A DNA stretch of 43,764 nucleotides from a virus: positions 1-43,764 of the IMG/VR virus record IMGVR_UViG_3300034374_001006. One strand, written 5' to 3'. The translations under genes and the position numbers were made by a program. Below are positions 16,180-23,038 of this stretch, piece after piece (position 1 is the stretch's first letter; each line of letters opens with the position of its first letter). Under the pieces are notes generated by a model. It did not search any database. It worked only from the letters and a program-made list of their open reading frames with translations, and was not told where the DNA came from.

Positions 16180-17187
16180 CTATGCTGCCAACCCTTCCAG
16201 ATACCGCCATGATGGCCCGTCCACTATCTGCCGGACTTGCTCGTTGCGCTGGTACCTTTTGCGCTCGTTGCGGCCATTGTTTGTTGCATCAGGCAGATGG
16301 GTTGCCCAGTGCGTCAGGGCGTTATAACCGGCCCAGAGCGTCAGGCCCAGTTCCGCCTTTTCTTCCTTGAAGCGTTCCAACATCCAATTCAGACGGCCTT
16401 CATTGATGGCCAGACGTTCATCGGTTCGCGCTGCTGCCGTGTTTTTCTTGCAGAGCGTTTCCTTGCAGATGTCCGCAAACTGCTTCTCAGTCAGAGGTGC
16501 AGACCGCCACAAGCGCATCTGATCCTTCTGGTTCTGCCACATGGAAAGCCCCATTGTTGCCTTGCCGATCATGGCTTCAGGCGACACCGAACCTTTGTGA
16601 ACCTTCCGCTGGTGATAGGCTTTCTCACCGCCAAAAACGAGCGTATTGCGGCACAAGTCACGATATGCCCCGCTGAATATCTGCAAGGCCCATGACATAT
16701 CAACACTGTTGAAGATGTCCATCCGGCAGCGCACTACATCATCACCGCCGCCCCGTGTGGTCGAACGCGACTGCAAATCATGGAAATAGATGGTGCGATG
16801 AACCCGTGCCCCCTCTTCATAGAGACGGTCCACCACTTCGACATTGTCAAGCGGCAGGTCCGAACCGGCCAGCTGCTCCGCCTGTGCCTTGAATAGCAGG
16901 TCATGCGGAACAAGCGCATAGGACTTGCCGACAGGCCGGACATTGAGAACCCCGCCCGTTGCCGTGTTCTGCAAAGCGTGGAAACCCTCTAGCGGTTGCG
17001 GCTCGACAAATTCAACATCCTGATGGGTATATGTTGTTTGCGCTTCAAGCGGCACCCGCCGAATCTGCCCAAACCGTTCGTATAGGCTTACATCGTCAAT
17101 TCGCTTGTGCGTGGCCCAGATGTCCCCGCCTTTCGCCTTTGACCGGCTGGCGGCCTGCTCTTCTGTTGGTATAATATCAAGTGGCAT
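16180..17187 (-). CDS. DUF932 phage/plasmid-like protein
   Basis: 335 aa. The central pattern (PVGKSYALVPHDLLF..., a basic/acidic beta region, VRCRMDIFNSVDMSWALQI and FSGAYRDLCRNTLVFGG) matches the DUF932 family found in phages, plasmids and integrative elements; family function is not established, though its spread in mobile elements suggests a role in replication, recombination or defence interaction. Good ribosome site AAAGGGG before ATG 17187. A 253-base leader with tandem repeats precedes it. Confidence 0.8.
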   Translation of the reverse strand: MPLDIIPTEEQAASRSKAKGGDIWATHKRIDDVSLYERFGQIRRVPLEAQTTYTHQDVEFVEPQPLEGFHALQNTATGGVLNVRPVGKSYALVPHDLLFKAQAEQLAGSDLPLDNVEVVDRLYEEGARVHRTIYFHDLQSRSTTRGGGDDVVRCRMDIFNSVDMSWALQIFSGAYRDLCRNTLVFGGEKAYHQRKVHKGSVSPEAMIGKATMGLSMWQNQKDQMRLWRSAPLTEKQFADICKETLCKKNTAAARTDERLAINEGRLNWMLERFKEEKAELGLTLWAGYNALTHWATHLPDATNNGRNERKRYQRNEQVRQIVDGPSWRYLEGLAA

Positions 17188-17440
17188 ATCGTGCCCCTTT
17201 CGTCGTTGTTGTTGCTGGCTTCGTGGCCAGTTCGTGAATCATGGCACACAATTTGCACCAGTTGAACCCCCCCGCCGAAAAAAGTTGGGAAGGCTGGCAG
17301 GCTGGCCCCATCGACTCGCCGCCTGCCCGATCAATCCGCCAGTCTTGCCCCGCCCCCGAACGGACGAACAAGAAACCGTTAACTGATCCCCAATGTTTTA
17401 TAGCGTCAGCCGGTTTGTCATTTTGGCGTCAGACGGTTTG
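17188..17440 (-). promoter_or_regulatory. Leader region of the DUF932 gene
   Basis: A 253-base gap without a supported gene. It holds two tandem 16-base repeats near its upstream end, then TATAAA just beyond them on the minus strand, and a GC-rich leader to the ribosome site. I see no clean -35 box, so the TATAAA is only a candidate -10. The arrangement suggests repressor- or activator-controlled expression of the DUF932 gene. Confidence 0.35.
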
Positions 17441-17443
17441 TCA
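17405..17443. repeat. Tandem 16-bp direct repeats
   Basis: GTCAGCCGGTTTGTCA (17405-17420) and GTCAGACGGTTTGTCA (17428-17443), 23 bases apart and differing at one base. A third perfect copy of the first is at 18646-18661 inside a coding region. Spacing of about two helical turns suits a dimeric or cooperative DNA-binding protein. Confidence 0.6.
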
Positions 17444-18058
17444 AGTTATGCCCCACCGATCCCGCCAGACGCGCCAAGTGACAGCCTGTAATTGGTAGGG
17501 CATCAGGCCGACGCGCCGTGCTGCTTCTTCGTATGCGGCCTGCAAGGCCCGATATTCACGGACGCCGATATTGGTGCGATCATCAGTCAAGCCTACCTTT
17601 TCATCATAGGCAATGTTGCGGGCATGGCCGTCAATCGTGACGTTAAACTCGCCCATAATATCCATAAAAAACGACGTGATCTTTTGTCCCTTCAGCATGC
17701 GCTTTGCCCCGTCATAGTCCGGACGCGCCGCCAAGATATCCCAAGCCTTCTTTTTCATAGCGTGATAGGTGGATACCTTTACAGCGTCGATCCCGTCACC
17801 GCGCAGGAAAGCGGCAATCAAAGCATCGGCATTGACAACATTACGCGCCCACTTGTTGTTAGGTGATAGGGCAGAGATAACAGCCACCACAATATAAACC
17901 GCAATGCCATACTTTGCCGCGATATTGTGTGCTGCTTTCTGTGCGTCGGAGTACCAGAGCAAGCCTTCCGCAACCTGCACGGAATCGGCAGCCCGATAGC
18001 AGGCCATGATATTATGGACCATTCTTTCATGGTCAATCAGCGTCACTTGTTTTGTCAT
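17441..18058 (-). CDS. Phage family protein with ALSPNNKW / VTIDGHA signature
   Basis: 205 aa, helical. Conserved-looking segments: WYSDAQKAAHNIA (residues 35-47), VISALSPNNKWARNVVNA (60-78), LKGQKITSFFMDIMGEFNVT (122-141), then IDGHARNIA (142-150). I recognise this as a phage and mobile-element family of unknown function (possibly DUF7178, from memory). The helical layout with a conserved Asp after a Lys/Asn-rich hairpin recalls HhH-type DNA glycosylases, but that is a guess. Start overlaps the previous gene by 4 bases. Confidence 0.65.
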   Translation of the reverse strand: MTKQVTLIDHERMVHNIMACYRAADSVQVAEGLLWYSDAQKAAHNIAAKYGIAVYIVVAVISALSPNNKWARNVVNADALIAAFLRGDGIDAVKVSTYHAMKKKAWDILAARPDYDGAKRMLKGQKITSFFMDIMGEFNVTIDGHARNIAYDEKVGLTDDRTNIGVREYRALQAAYEEAARRVGLMPYQLQAVTWRVWRDRWGIT

Positions 18059-18288
18059 ATGATCTGCCCCCCATCAAAACGAACCGGCGCGTCGGTCTCA
18101 ATCCAAACACGGGCACCACAGTTCAAGGGCTTGTCCGGTGAGTAGACAACAGTGGACGCGCCGCCGATATCAACCCGGTGCGCGTATACGTTCTTTTTAT
18201 ATGTCTTGACAGTGATTGCCGGGTCGTTGGTGCCGTTCTTGGCGTTGGCCCGGATAACATGCTGGTTTATGTGAATACGTTTTTTCAT
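18055..18288 (-). CDS. Small conserved-looking protein coupled to the 205-aa gene
   Basis: 77 aa; the stop overlaps the start of the 17441-18058 gene (ATGA). Sequence: basic N-terminus (MKKRIHINQHVIRANAKNG), then a beta-rich part with VYSPDKPLNCGARVWIET. I have seen this pattern in small mobile-element proteins paired with the same neighbour, from memory. Likely functions with it. AAGGAAC precedes the ATG. Confidence 0.65.
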   Translation of the reverse strand: MKKRIHINQHVIRANAKNGTNDPAITVKTYKKNVYAHRVDIGGASTVVYSPDKPLNCGARVWIETDAPVRFDGGQII

Positions 18289-18330
18289 GTCGTTTGTTCC
18301 TTGTCGTGTTTCCTAATCGTTGCGGCAAGC

Positions 18331-18537
18331 CTACGGCCGGTAACCCCTATGGTCAAGCGGTTTTATTTTCCGGCCCTGTTCCCGCAGCCAGCACGTCGGA
18401 CAGCGCAGCCGGTTCCCTTCCTTCGTCATGGCTGGCTGGCCGCACACGTCGCAGGGATAGTCAGGCGGTAGCGTCGTGCGGTTTGTCTTGGCGTCGTTGC
18501 GTTTGTCAGTTTGTCTTGTCAAAATTTTGGCAGCCAT
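18331..18537 (-). CDS. Small zinc-ribbon protein
   Basis: 68 aa with CDVCG (residues 29-33) and CPTC (46-49), a four-cysteine zinc ribbon, between Lys/Arg-rich ends. Such small phage zinc ribbons bind DNA or RNA polymerase; which partner is not known here. Overlaps the preceding gene by 19 bases. Confidence 0.65.
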   Translation of the reverse strand: MAAKILTRQTDKRNDAKTNRTTLPPDYPCDVCGQPAMTKEGNRLRCPTCWLREQGRKIKPLDHRGYRP

Positions 18538-18716
18538 AGCGTCCCTGCGTTTGTCATCTGTGTCAGGCGTTTTGCCTCGTTTCTTGTCATAGCGTCAACG
18601 GGCTTGCCATCCCAGTCTGCCTCGTCAATTAGCGTCCGCAGATTTGTCAGCCGGTTTGTCACGCTCTCAAGGCGTGGGTCCTTGTCTAGCGTCGGATACT
18701 TTGTCGGCCTATACAT
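18519..18716 (-). CDS. Hypothetical small protein
   Basis: 65 aa from ATG 18716 (MYRPTKYPTLDKDPRL), which lies inside the end of the previous gene (8-base overlap). Helical and charged, with a LTNLRTLIDEADW segment. No function recognised. Its coding sequence contains a perfect copy of the GTCAGCCGGTTTGTCA repeat at 18646-18661. Confidence 0.6.
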   Translation of the reverse strand: MYRPTKYPTLDKDPRLESVTNRLTNLRTLIDEADWDGKPVDAMTRNEAKRLTQMTNAGTLWLPKF

Positions 18717-18876
18717 CGAACAAGTCCCCCTGATCCGGCTCGTCGATGTGTTCCCTGCGCTTGAATTCATCGTAGACATCGACAACAGTCTCGCCGTGCT
18801 TTGTCATCCACTCCTCGCGTGTCATGCACGAGGCGTCCTCTTCCATTTCAATCAGCCAGTCCTTTACTTTACCCAT
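18709..18876 (-). CDS. Acidic 55-aa hypothetical protein
   Basis: Translated by eye from ATG 18876 to TAG 18711-18709: a short acidic protein (MGKVKDWLIEMEEDASCM at the start, EPDQGDLFDV at the end). It overlaps both neighbours by 8 bases, the style of this operon, which supports it as a real gene. Function unknown; small acidic early phage proteins often bind host proteins. Confidence 0.65.
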   Translation of the reverse strand: MGKVKDWLIEMEEDASCMTREEWMTKHGETVVDVYDEFKRREHIDEPDQGDLFDV

Positions 18877-19204
18877 CTCGTGTACCTACCTTTGTTTCGT
18901 ATCGTTCCATGTCACCAATGGCGTCGTCTATCTTGCCATAGATGCGGTCAATGTCTGTGTCAAGCACTTCGATATCTTCTATGGCGTGTTTTGCCTGTGT
19001 CAACAGGGCACGGATCACCGTCGTCTGTGTTAGTTTGGCGCGTAACAATTCACCATCACCATCACAGCCATCACACTCATCAAAAACACCAACAAGATCG
19101 CCGCCCCGAATCGGATCGGGGACGGCCTCTGTGTATTCCTTCTTGCCATAGCCGCCGCACTCCCAGCAGTGGCATCGTTCGACGTGGTTCTCAATCGTCC
19201 GCAT
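18869..19204 (-). CDS. Small protein with DnaJ-type CxxCxGxG zinc motif
   Basis: 111 aa from ATG 19204. Residues 11-20 contain CHCWECGGYG and residues 43-51 CDGCDGDGE, two CxxCxGxG-like knuckles as in the DnaJ zinc domain, separated by an acidic loop. The C-terminal half is a charged helix (HAIEDIEVLDTDIDRIYGKI). No J-domain is present. It may bind unfolded proteins or nucleic acid. The DNA polymerase of this phage has a similar insert. A longer frame to 19306 is unlikely because it overlaps the neighbour. Confidence 0.6.
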   Translation of the reverse strand: MRTIENHVERCHCWECGGYGKKEYTEAVPDPIRGGDLVGVFDECDGCDGDGELLRAKLTQTTVIRALLTQAKHAIEDIEVLDTDIDRIYGKIDDAIGDMERYETKVGTRDG

Positions 19205-19436
19205 CGTCAGGCTCCGAAACATCTGCCAGAACCCAGTCGGCATAGGGCATACGATGACCCTCGTCATCCTCTTTGGGTACAAACTTGAAGATGCGGTGCA
19301 GGTCACACTGCAATCCTTCCAGCTTGCCTACATCAGACATCCACAAATCATTACAATCATATATTGTTTGCAGTGTGTTTCTCAAATCGTTGTATGACTT
19401 GAGCAAGTCGAGGCGTTGTTCGTTTGTGATTTCCAT
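19191..19436 (-). CDS. Hypothetical protein
   Basis: 81 aa from ATG 19436, preceded by GGAAGGG about 9 bases upstream; an in-frame ATG at 19469 has no good ribosome site. Helical N-terminus (EQRLDLLKSYNDLRNTLQTI) and an acidic C-terminus. First gene after the promoter at 19472-19500. No function recognised. Confidence 0.6.
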   Translation of the reverse strand: MEITNEQRLDLLKSYNDLRNTLQTIYDCNDLWMSDVGKLEGLQCDLHRIFKFVPKEDDEGHRMPYADWVLADVSEPDDADD

Positions 19437-19471
19437 CGTGTGTAACCCTTCCGGTTTGTTGCGATACATAA

Positions 19472-19500
19472 CCCATATCGGTTAAAACAATGGGCGTCAA
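19472..19500 (-). promoter_or_regulatory. Leftward promoter after terminator
   Basis: On the minus strand TTGACG (19500-19495), a 17-base spacer, TATGGG (19477-19472). It lies directly behind the terminator U-tract, so the distal small genes from 19436 downward could be re-initiated here independently of the promoter at 20317-20346. Confidence 0.45.
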
Positions 19501-19502
19501 GC

Positions 19503-19535
19503 AAAAAAGAACGGGGCCAGAAAAATCCAGCCCCG
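19503..19535 (-). terminator. Rho-independent terminator
   Basis: Minus strand: CGGGGC stem, 12-base loop, GCCCCG, then TTCTTTTTTGC. Follows the 19566-19823 gene by about 30 bases and separates the first four leftward genes from the rest. Confidence 0.75.
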
Positions 19536-19565
19536 CTCTCCACACACAACAACGAAAGTGTATCC

Positions 19566-19823
19566 CTACGAACTACCAACCTCGTAAGGAATACCCAGTT
19601 TTACCAAGACGTGACGGTGCTTGTCAAGCCATCGTTTACACTCTTGTTCACTTTTTCCGACAAAAATTGTAACGAGGCGCAGATAGTCTACAGCCTGCTT
19701 CTTCTTGACAAGTTCGCGGCTTGTCTCCCCGATGCGTACGGACGACACTGGAGCGACAACCTCCCACCGCCACCGATTGACAATCTCTATCTCTAGGGGC
19801 TTGGTCTTCAGGTTATTCTTCAT
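19566..19823 (-). CDS. Hypothetical protein
   Basis: 85 aa from ATG 19823 (MKNNLKTKPLEIEIVNRW); another ATG three codons upstream at 19832 is equally possible. Beta-like N-terminal half with Val/Arg (RWEVVAPVSSVRIG), then a helical Lys/Glu region (ECKRWLDKHRHVLVKLG). No family recognised. Overlaps the upstream gene by about 11 bases. Confidence 0.6.
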   Translation of the reverse strand: MKNNLKTKPLEIEIVNRWRWEVVAPVSSVRIGETSRELVKKKQAVDYLRLVTIFVGKSEQECKRWLDKHRHVLVKLGIPYEVGSS

Positions 19824-19998
19824 CGTTTCCACCCACTCTCATACACAGGAGTTCTTGATTCATCGGCACGTTTTCCCAGAATAGTTTCGTCGATGCGACG
19901 TAACAGTCTGACATGGTTTCGTATTCAGCTATAGGTTTAGAGTCAAACTCTGACCGATTAATTGCTGTCACTAGCAGCAGCACCCACTTCACTGTCAT
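19813..19998 (-). CDS. Small protein with signal-like N-terminus
   Basis: 61 aa from ATG 19998: a hydrophobic start (MTVKWVLLLVTAI) followed by a polar body with FDSKPIAEYETMSDCYVAST and a second Cys near the C-terminus. Resembles short exported phage proteins. The start is inside the ribbon-helix-helix-like gene (41-base overlap). Function unknown. Confidence 0.55.
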   Translation of the reverse strand: MTVKWVLLLVTAINRSEFDSKPIAEYETMSDCYVASTKLFWENVPMNQELLCMRVGGNDEE

Positions 19999-20176
19999 CG
20001 TCCAGTGCCTCCAAATATATGTCAATACCCTCACGCATCAAGTCAGACACAGCAACTTGTTCCCTGCTTGTCTTCTGTAAGCGTTCAGAGTGTGCAGCCA
20101 GTCTCTCGTATTGTTTGACTGACATCAACAGACTATAGGTCTTTGTCGGTTCGTCTATCTTCGCTGGTCTTCCCAT
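19958..20176 (-). CDS. Ribbon-helix-helix-like DNA-binding protein
   Basis: 72 aa from ATG 20176. MGRPAKIDEPTKTYSLLMS could form the beta ribbon and is followed by two helices (VKQYERLAAHSERLQKT and SDLMREGIDIYLEALDD), the layout of RHH repressors such as Arc. It is the second gene behind the divergent control region, a natural place for a regulator of it. Classification is by pattern only. Confidence 0.55.
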   Translation of the reverse strand: MGRPAKIDEPTKTYSLLMSVKQYERLAAHSERLQKTSREQVAVSDLMREGIDIYLEALDDDSEVGAAASDSN

Positions 20177-20294
20177 CACGAATGTCCTTCTTAGCTTGTT
20201 TGTCTTTTTCTTTGGTACGCTTGTCAGGTATTACTTGTTTACCATACTTACGTAACTCTTTAGCTATAGGGTTGATTCTATTGATCTTTTTCAT
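20133..20294 (-). CDS. Basic 53-aa hypothetical protein
   Basis: Translated by eye from ATG 20294 to TAG 20135-20133. Product begins MKKINRINPIAKELRKYGKQ, then is Lys/Asp-rich. Similar short proteins with NPxAKELRKYGKQV occur in marine phages, as I recall. It overlaps the next gene by 44 bases and is the first gene of the leftward operon. Function unknown. Confidence 0.7.
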   Translation of the reverse strand: MKKINRINPIAKELRKYGKQVIPDKRTKEKDKQAKKDIRDGKTSEDRRTDKDL

Positions 20295-20297
20295 AAC

Positions 20298-20315
20298 AGG
20301 GTATTCCCTATAGGG
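20298..20315. promoter_or_regulatory. Overlapping palindromes, candidate operator
   Basis: AGGGTATTCCCT (20298-20309) and CCCTATAGGG (20306-20315) share CCCT, so two alternative inverted repeats overlap directly downstream of the leftward -10 and upstream of ATG 20294. A repressor site or mRNA 5' structure is possible. Confidence 0.4.
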
Positions 20316-20316
20316 T

Positions 20317-20346
20317 GTTATTCTTTGTGTGTAGCTGGTTTGTCAA
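20317..20346 (-). promoter_or_regulatory. Leftward early promoter
   Basis: Minus strand TTGACA (20346-20341), an 18-base spacer, AATAAC (20322-20317). Consensus -35 and a partial -10. Would drive the small-gene operon from ATG 20294. Confidence 0.5.
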
Positions 20347-20370
20347 CGGGGGTCAAGCAATTTTTTCGTG

Positions 20371-20399
20371 TTGACAAGATTTGCCATGTCGATTATGCA
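20371..20399 (+). promoter_or_regulatory. Rightward promoter of the replication operon
   Basis: TTGACA (20371-20376), a 17-base spacer, TATGCA (20394-20399). Consensus -35 and weak -10, 36 bases before the primase ATG. With the leftward promoter it forms an inverted repeat (TTGTCAAC ... GTTGACAA) around the control region. The weak -10 suggests activation may be needed. Confidence 0.55.
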
Positions 20400-20434
20400 G
20401 GGGGCATGTCTTCTGACAAACAAGGAACGCAACG

Positions 20435-21241
20435 ATGAAATCACCAGCTTGGTTATGTGGGTACGTTGAGTCACTCGACTTCCCTGCGCTGACAAGGTAC
20501 AGATCAGACTGTCCTGTCTGCGGCAAGAAGAATACATTTAGCGTGACGGACGACGGAATGCAACGCCTGTGGTATTGTTTCCACGCTGACTGCAACGTGT
20601 CTGGTCGCACAGGTATCACCCTGACAAAAGAACACGCCGCCCGCACCCTTCGTGGTTCGCAGGCTTTGGGGCCTGCTCCCCGTACTAATAACACTTACGA
20701 GGTGCCCGACACATTTGTCAGTCTTTCTCGTAGCTTAGACGCGGAACTTTATGTTAAACGTGTACAAGCATACGATGCGTATCTGTCGGGCAGGGCTGAC
20801 ATTCGGTACGACTTCAAGCGTAATCGCGCTGTCTTTCTTGTGAAGGATGGCAACAAAGTCGTAGATGCGGCAGGGAGATCAATCGATGGACGAGCGCCTA
20901 AGTGGTATCGCTATGGAAGCAGTAAGCATCCTTTCGTATGTGGGAACGGAAATGCTTGCGCCATTGTTGTTGAAGATTGCAGTTCTGCTTGCTCTGCTAG
21001 TAATATTTGTACGGCAGTAGCTTTATTGGGAACTAATCTTCTTAGCGAACACATCAGCGTATTGAAACAATATGACCGTGTGTTCGTCGCGCTTGACAAG
21101 GATGCCACTGACAAGGCTATTACGATGGTACGTGCGCTGCACACCCACGTGCCGACAAAACTCATGGTTCTTCGAACCGACTTGAAAAACATGCAAAAGG
21201 ACGAACGTGATGACTTCCTACGATCCTACATCGATAGATAA
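20435..21241 (+). CDS. DNA primase (zinc ribbon plus TOPRIM)
   Basis: 268 aa. Makes RNA primers for lagging-strand synthesis. N-terminal zinc ribbon with Cys26, Cys29, Cys48 and Cys53, then a short linker and a TOPRIM domain with Glu180 (CAIVVEDCSSA) and Asp221/Asp223 (FVALDKDATD). Shorter than bacterial DnaG, like the free-standing primase halves of phages whose helicase is a separate gene. AAGGA precedes the ATG. The last 32 bases overlap the helicase gene. Confidence 0.88.
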   Translation: MKSPAWLCGYVESLDFPALTRYRSDCPVCGKKNTFSVTDDGMQRLWYCFHADCNVSGRTGITLTKEHAARTLRGSQALGPAPRTNNTYEVPDTFVSLSRSLDAELYVKRVQAYDAYLSGRADIRYDFKRNRAVFLVKDGNKVVDAAGRSIDGRAPKWYRYGSSKHPFVCGNGNACAIVVEDCSSACSASNICTAVALLGTNLLSEHISVLKQYDRVFVALDKDATDKAITMVRALHTHVPTKLMVLRTDLKNMQKDERDDFLRSYIDR

Positions 21242-22439
21242 ACAGCTACTGGGCTTTTGCCTCAACTCTGAGTTCTTCTCGAATGTGGCCAACACGGTGA
21301 CCCGTGAGATGTTCACGAAAGAGATGCGTGATGTGTTCGACGTGATATCTCACGCGCACACTACCTATGAGAACGACATCACTGTCGGTGAACTCGCCAT
21401 CCTGTTCAATGACCGCAACCCTGCTATGCCGGACTCTACACGAGAACGGGCACAGGAACTGATCGTCACCCTAGAGCAGGGCAATCCACACAACATGGAC
21501 ATGCACCTCGACATGGTGCGTAACTTCTGGCTGCGTGATCGTGCCCGTATCATTGGCGAGAAGGCCATTGAGATATTCACGGGTGAGAGCGAGGACTTCG
21601 GTGAGTTGCGGGCTATGGTCGAGTCTGTCGAGGATGGACGCATGTCTGACCGCACCACCTATGAAGAGGTGACGGACAGTCTCGACGAACTGCTCGACGC
21701 AAACACCGGAGAGCCTGACTTCCCTTTTGAGTTCGGCCTGATCAACGAGCGTGTGGCTGGCCTTGATCGGGGCAACTTGGGTATTATCTTTGCCCGTCCG
21801 GAAGTGGGCAAGACGACATTCTGCTGCTTTCTCGCTGCCTCGTACGTACGGGCCGGACACAAGGTTGTCTACTGGGCAAACGAGGAGCCTGCTGAGAAGA
21901 TCAAGCTGCGCCTCATCCAGTCGTTCTTCAACATCACACGCAAGGAACTCGACGACAATCGTGCCAAGTACACACCGATGTACGAGCGTGACGTGATGCC
22001 GTACCTCAAGGTGATGGCTGCTGTGGGCATGGGCGTCGAGGAAGCTGACGCATACGCAAAGCTGAACAAGCCGGACATCATGTTCATGGATCAGCTTGAC
22101 AAGTTCCGCATATCTGGCGAATACAACCGTGGTGACGAGCGGCTCAAGGAGACGTATGTTCACGCCCGTGAGATTGCCAAGCGCAACAAGATGCTGGTGT
22201 GGGCTGTCAGTCAGGCATCGAACGACGGGCATGATCGCCAGTTCATCGACTACAACATGATGGACAACTCGAAGACCGGCAAGGCTGGCGAGGCTGACAT
22301 CATCATCGGCATTGGCAAGACAGGGGCGAGTGACGTTGAGAACATCGTGCGTCACATCTGCATATCAAAGAACAAGATCAACGGATGGCACGGCCCCATA
22401 AATGCACAGATAGATGTGCAGCGTGGGGTGTACTACTGA
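21210..22439 (+). CDS. DnaB-type replicative helicase
   Basis: 409 aa from ATG 21210 (a GTG directly before it could also be used; AAGGACG is upstream). N-terminal helical region (1-110) as in DnaB, then the RecA-fold domain: Walker A ARPEVGKT at 195-202 and Walker B IMFMDQ at 290-295, with the sensor region WAVSQASNDGHD around 330. Unwinds DNA with the primase. The C-terminus (QRGVYY) and its TGATG junction are repeated downstream at 23020-23040, a sign of recombination. Confidence 0.88.
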   Translation: MTSYDPTSIDKQLLGFCLNSEFFSNVANTVTREMFTKEMRDVFDVISHAHTTYENDITVGELAILFNDRNPAMPDSTRERAQELIVTLEQGNPHNMDMHLDMVRNFWLRDRARIIGEKAIEIFTGESEDFGELRAMVESVEDGRMSDRTTYEEVTDSLDELLDANTGEPDFPFEFGLINERVAGLDRGNLGIIFARPEVGKTTFCCFLAASYVRAGHKVVYWANEEPAEKIKLRLIQSFFNITRKELDDNRAKYTPMYERDVMPYLKVMAAVGMGVEEADAYAKLNKPDIMFMDQLDKFRISGEYNRGDERLKETYVHAREIAKRNKMLVWAVSQASNDGHDRQFIDYNMMDNSKTGKAGEADIIIGIGKTGASDVENIVRHICISKNKINGWHGPINAQIDVQRGVYY

Positions 22440-22864
22440 TGAAGTGGGGGGAAATAGCACCTGACGGCAGAGTATCTATGGGATACCGGCGTGAGAAGAG
22501 GAAGGATGGCACCGTTTATGAAAAGGTAAGGTGGACTTCGCAGGAAGCTTTTGAGCGGCGTAGACTCAGAATTAATCGTAGAAACTCAGACCGAATGAAA
22601 CGGAGAAGACACTGGCTAACTAGATACAAACTCCACAAGGGCTGTGAGAGGTGCGGATACAACGCGCATGGTTGTGCCCTACATTTTGATCACATTGATC
22701 CTTCTAAAAAGAAAGATCAGGTATCTCTGATTATAAAGGGTACGATAAAGAATCTCATACTAGAGGTGAGAAAGTGTCGAGTGCTGTGTGCTAATTGTCA
22801 TGCAGTAAAGACACACGAGGATAGACAAGTAACACGAGGGCAACATGAGCAACCATCAGAATGA
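22439..22864 (+). CDS. HNH endonuclease (probable free-standing homing enzyme)
   Basis: 141 aa, its ATG overlapping the helicase TGA (TGATG). N-terminal half basic (RRLRINRRNSDRMKRRRHWL). HNH domain at about 66-125: CERCG (69-72), the catalytic FDHID with Asp84/His85, NLILEVRKCRVLCANCH with Cys117, Cys120 and His121. Cuts DNA with a metal ion; in phages such enzymes spread by cutting related genomes lacking them. Its presence between helicase and polymerase fits a homing insertion. Base use seems more A-rich than its neighbours. Confidence 0.85.
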   Translation: MKWGEIAPDGRVSMGYRREKRKDGTVYEKVRWTSQEAFERRRLRINRRNSDRMKRRRHWLTRYKLHKGCERCGYNAHGCALHFDHIDPSKKKDQVSLIIKGTIKNLILEVRKCRVLCANCHAVKTHEDRQVTRGQHEQPSE

Positions 22865-22997
22865 AGAGATACTTGAACGCCTCTACGACGAGGAGTACGT
22901 TCGTATACAGAAGCGTTGGCCTATGCTATCAGACGAACACACAGAGAAGTTCGCTGCGTACTTTGCACAGAAGCGGTTCGAGGAGGAGTCAGAATGA
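22845..22997 (+). CDS. 50-aa hypothetical protein upstream of a decoy polymerase start
   Basis: From ATG 22845, preceded by GAGGG, overlapping the HNH end by 20 bases. A charged helical product (begins MSNHQNEEILERLYDEEY, ends AQKRFEEESE). Its TGA overlaps an ATG that begins a copy of the polymerase-exonuclease start, so ancestrally this gene probably sat directly before that gene. Function unknown. Confidence 0.65.
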   Translation: MSNHQNEEILERLYDEEYVRIQKRWPMLSDEHTEKFAAYFAQKRFEEESE

Positions 22998-23038
22998 ACG
23001 TCCTGACCTTTGACGTGCAGTGCGGGGTGTACTACTGA
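22994..23038 (+). other. Chimeric scar: polymerase start fused to helicase end
   Basis: A 14-codon frame, MNVLTFDVQCGVYY-stop. The first eight codons copy the start of the exonuclease gene at 23337 and the last five copy the helicase end at 22425-22439 (GGGGTGTACTACTGATG in both). The fusion falls at GACGTGCAG, a short match to both parents. A relic of illegitimate recombination or of endonuclease insertion. Confidence 0.8.

Noticed and set aside
20300-20316. CTATAGGG resembling a T7 RNA polymerase promoter core
   Set aside because: No phage RNA polymerase gene is present in the window, and the rest of the 23-base T7-type promoter is missing. The palindrome explains the sequence.
21471-22355. 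294-codon minus-strand frame opposite the helicase
   Set aside because: Antisense shadow of a conserved helicase; composition reflects the codon pattern of the plus strand.
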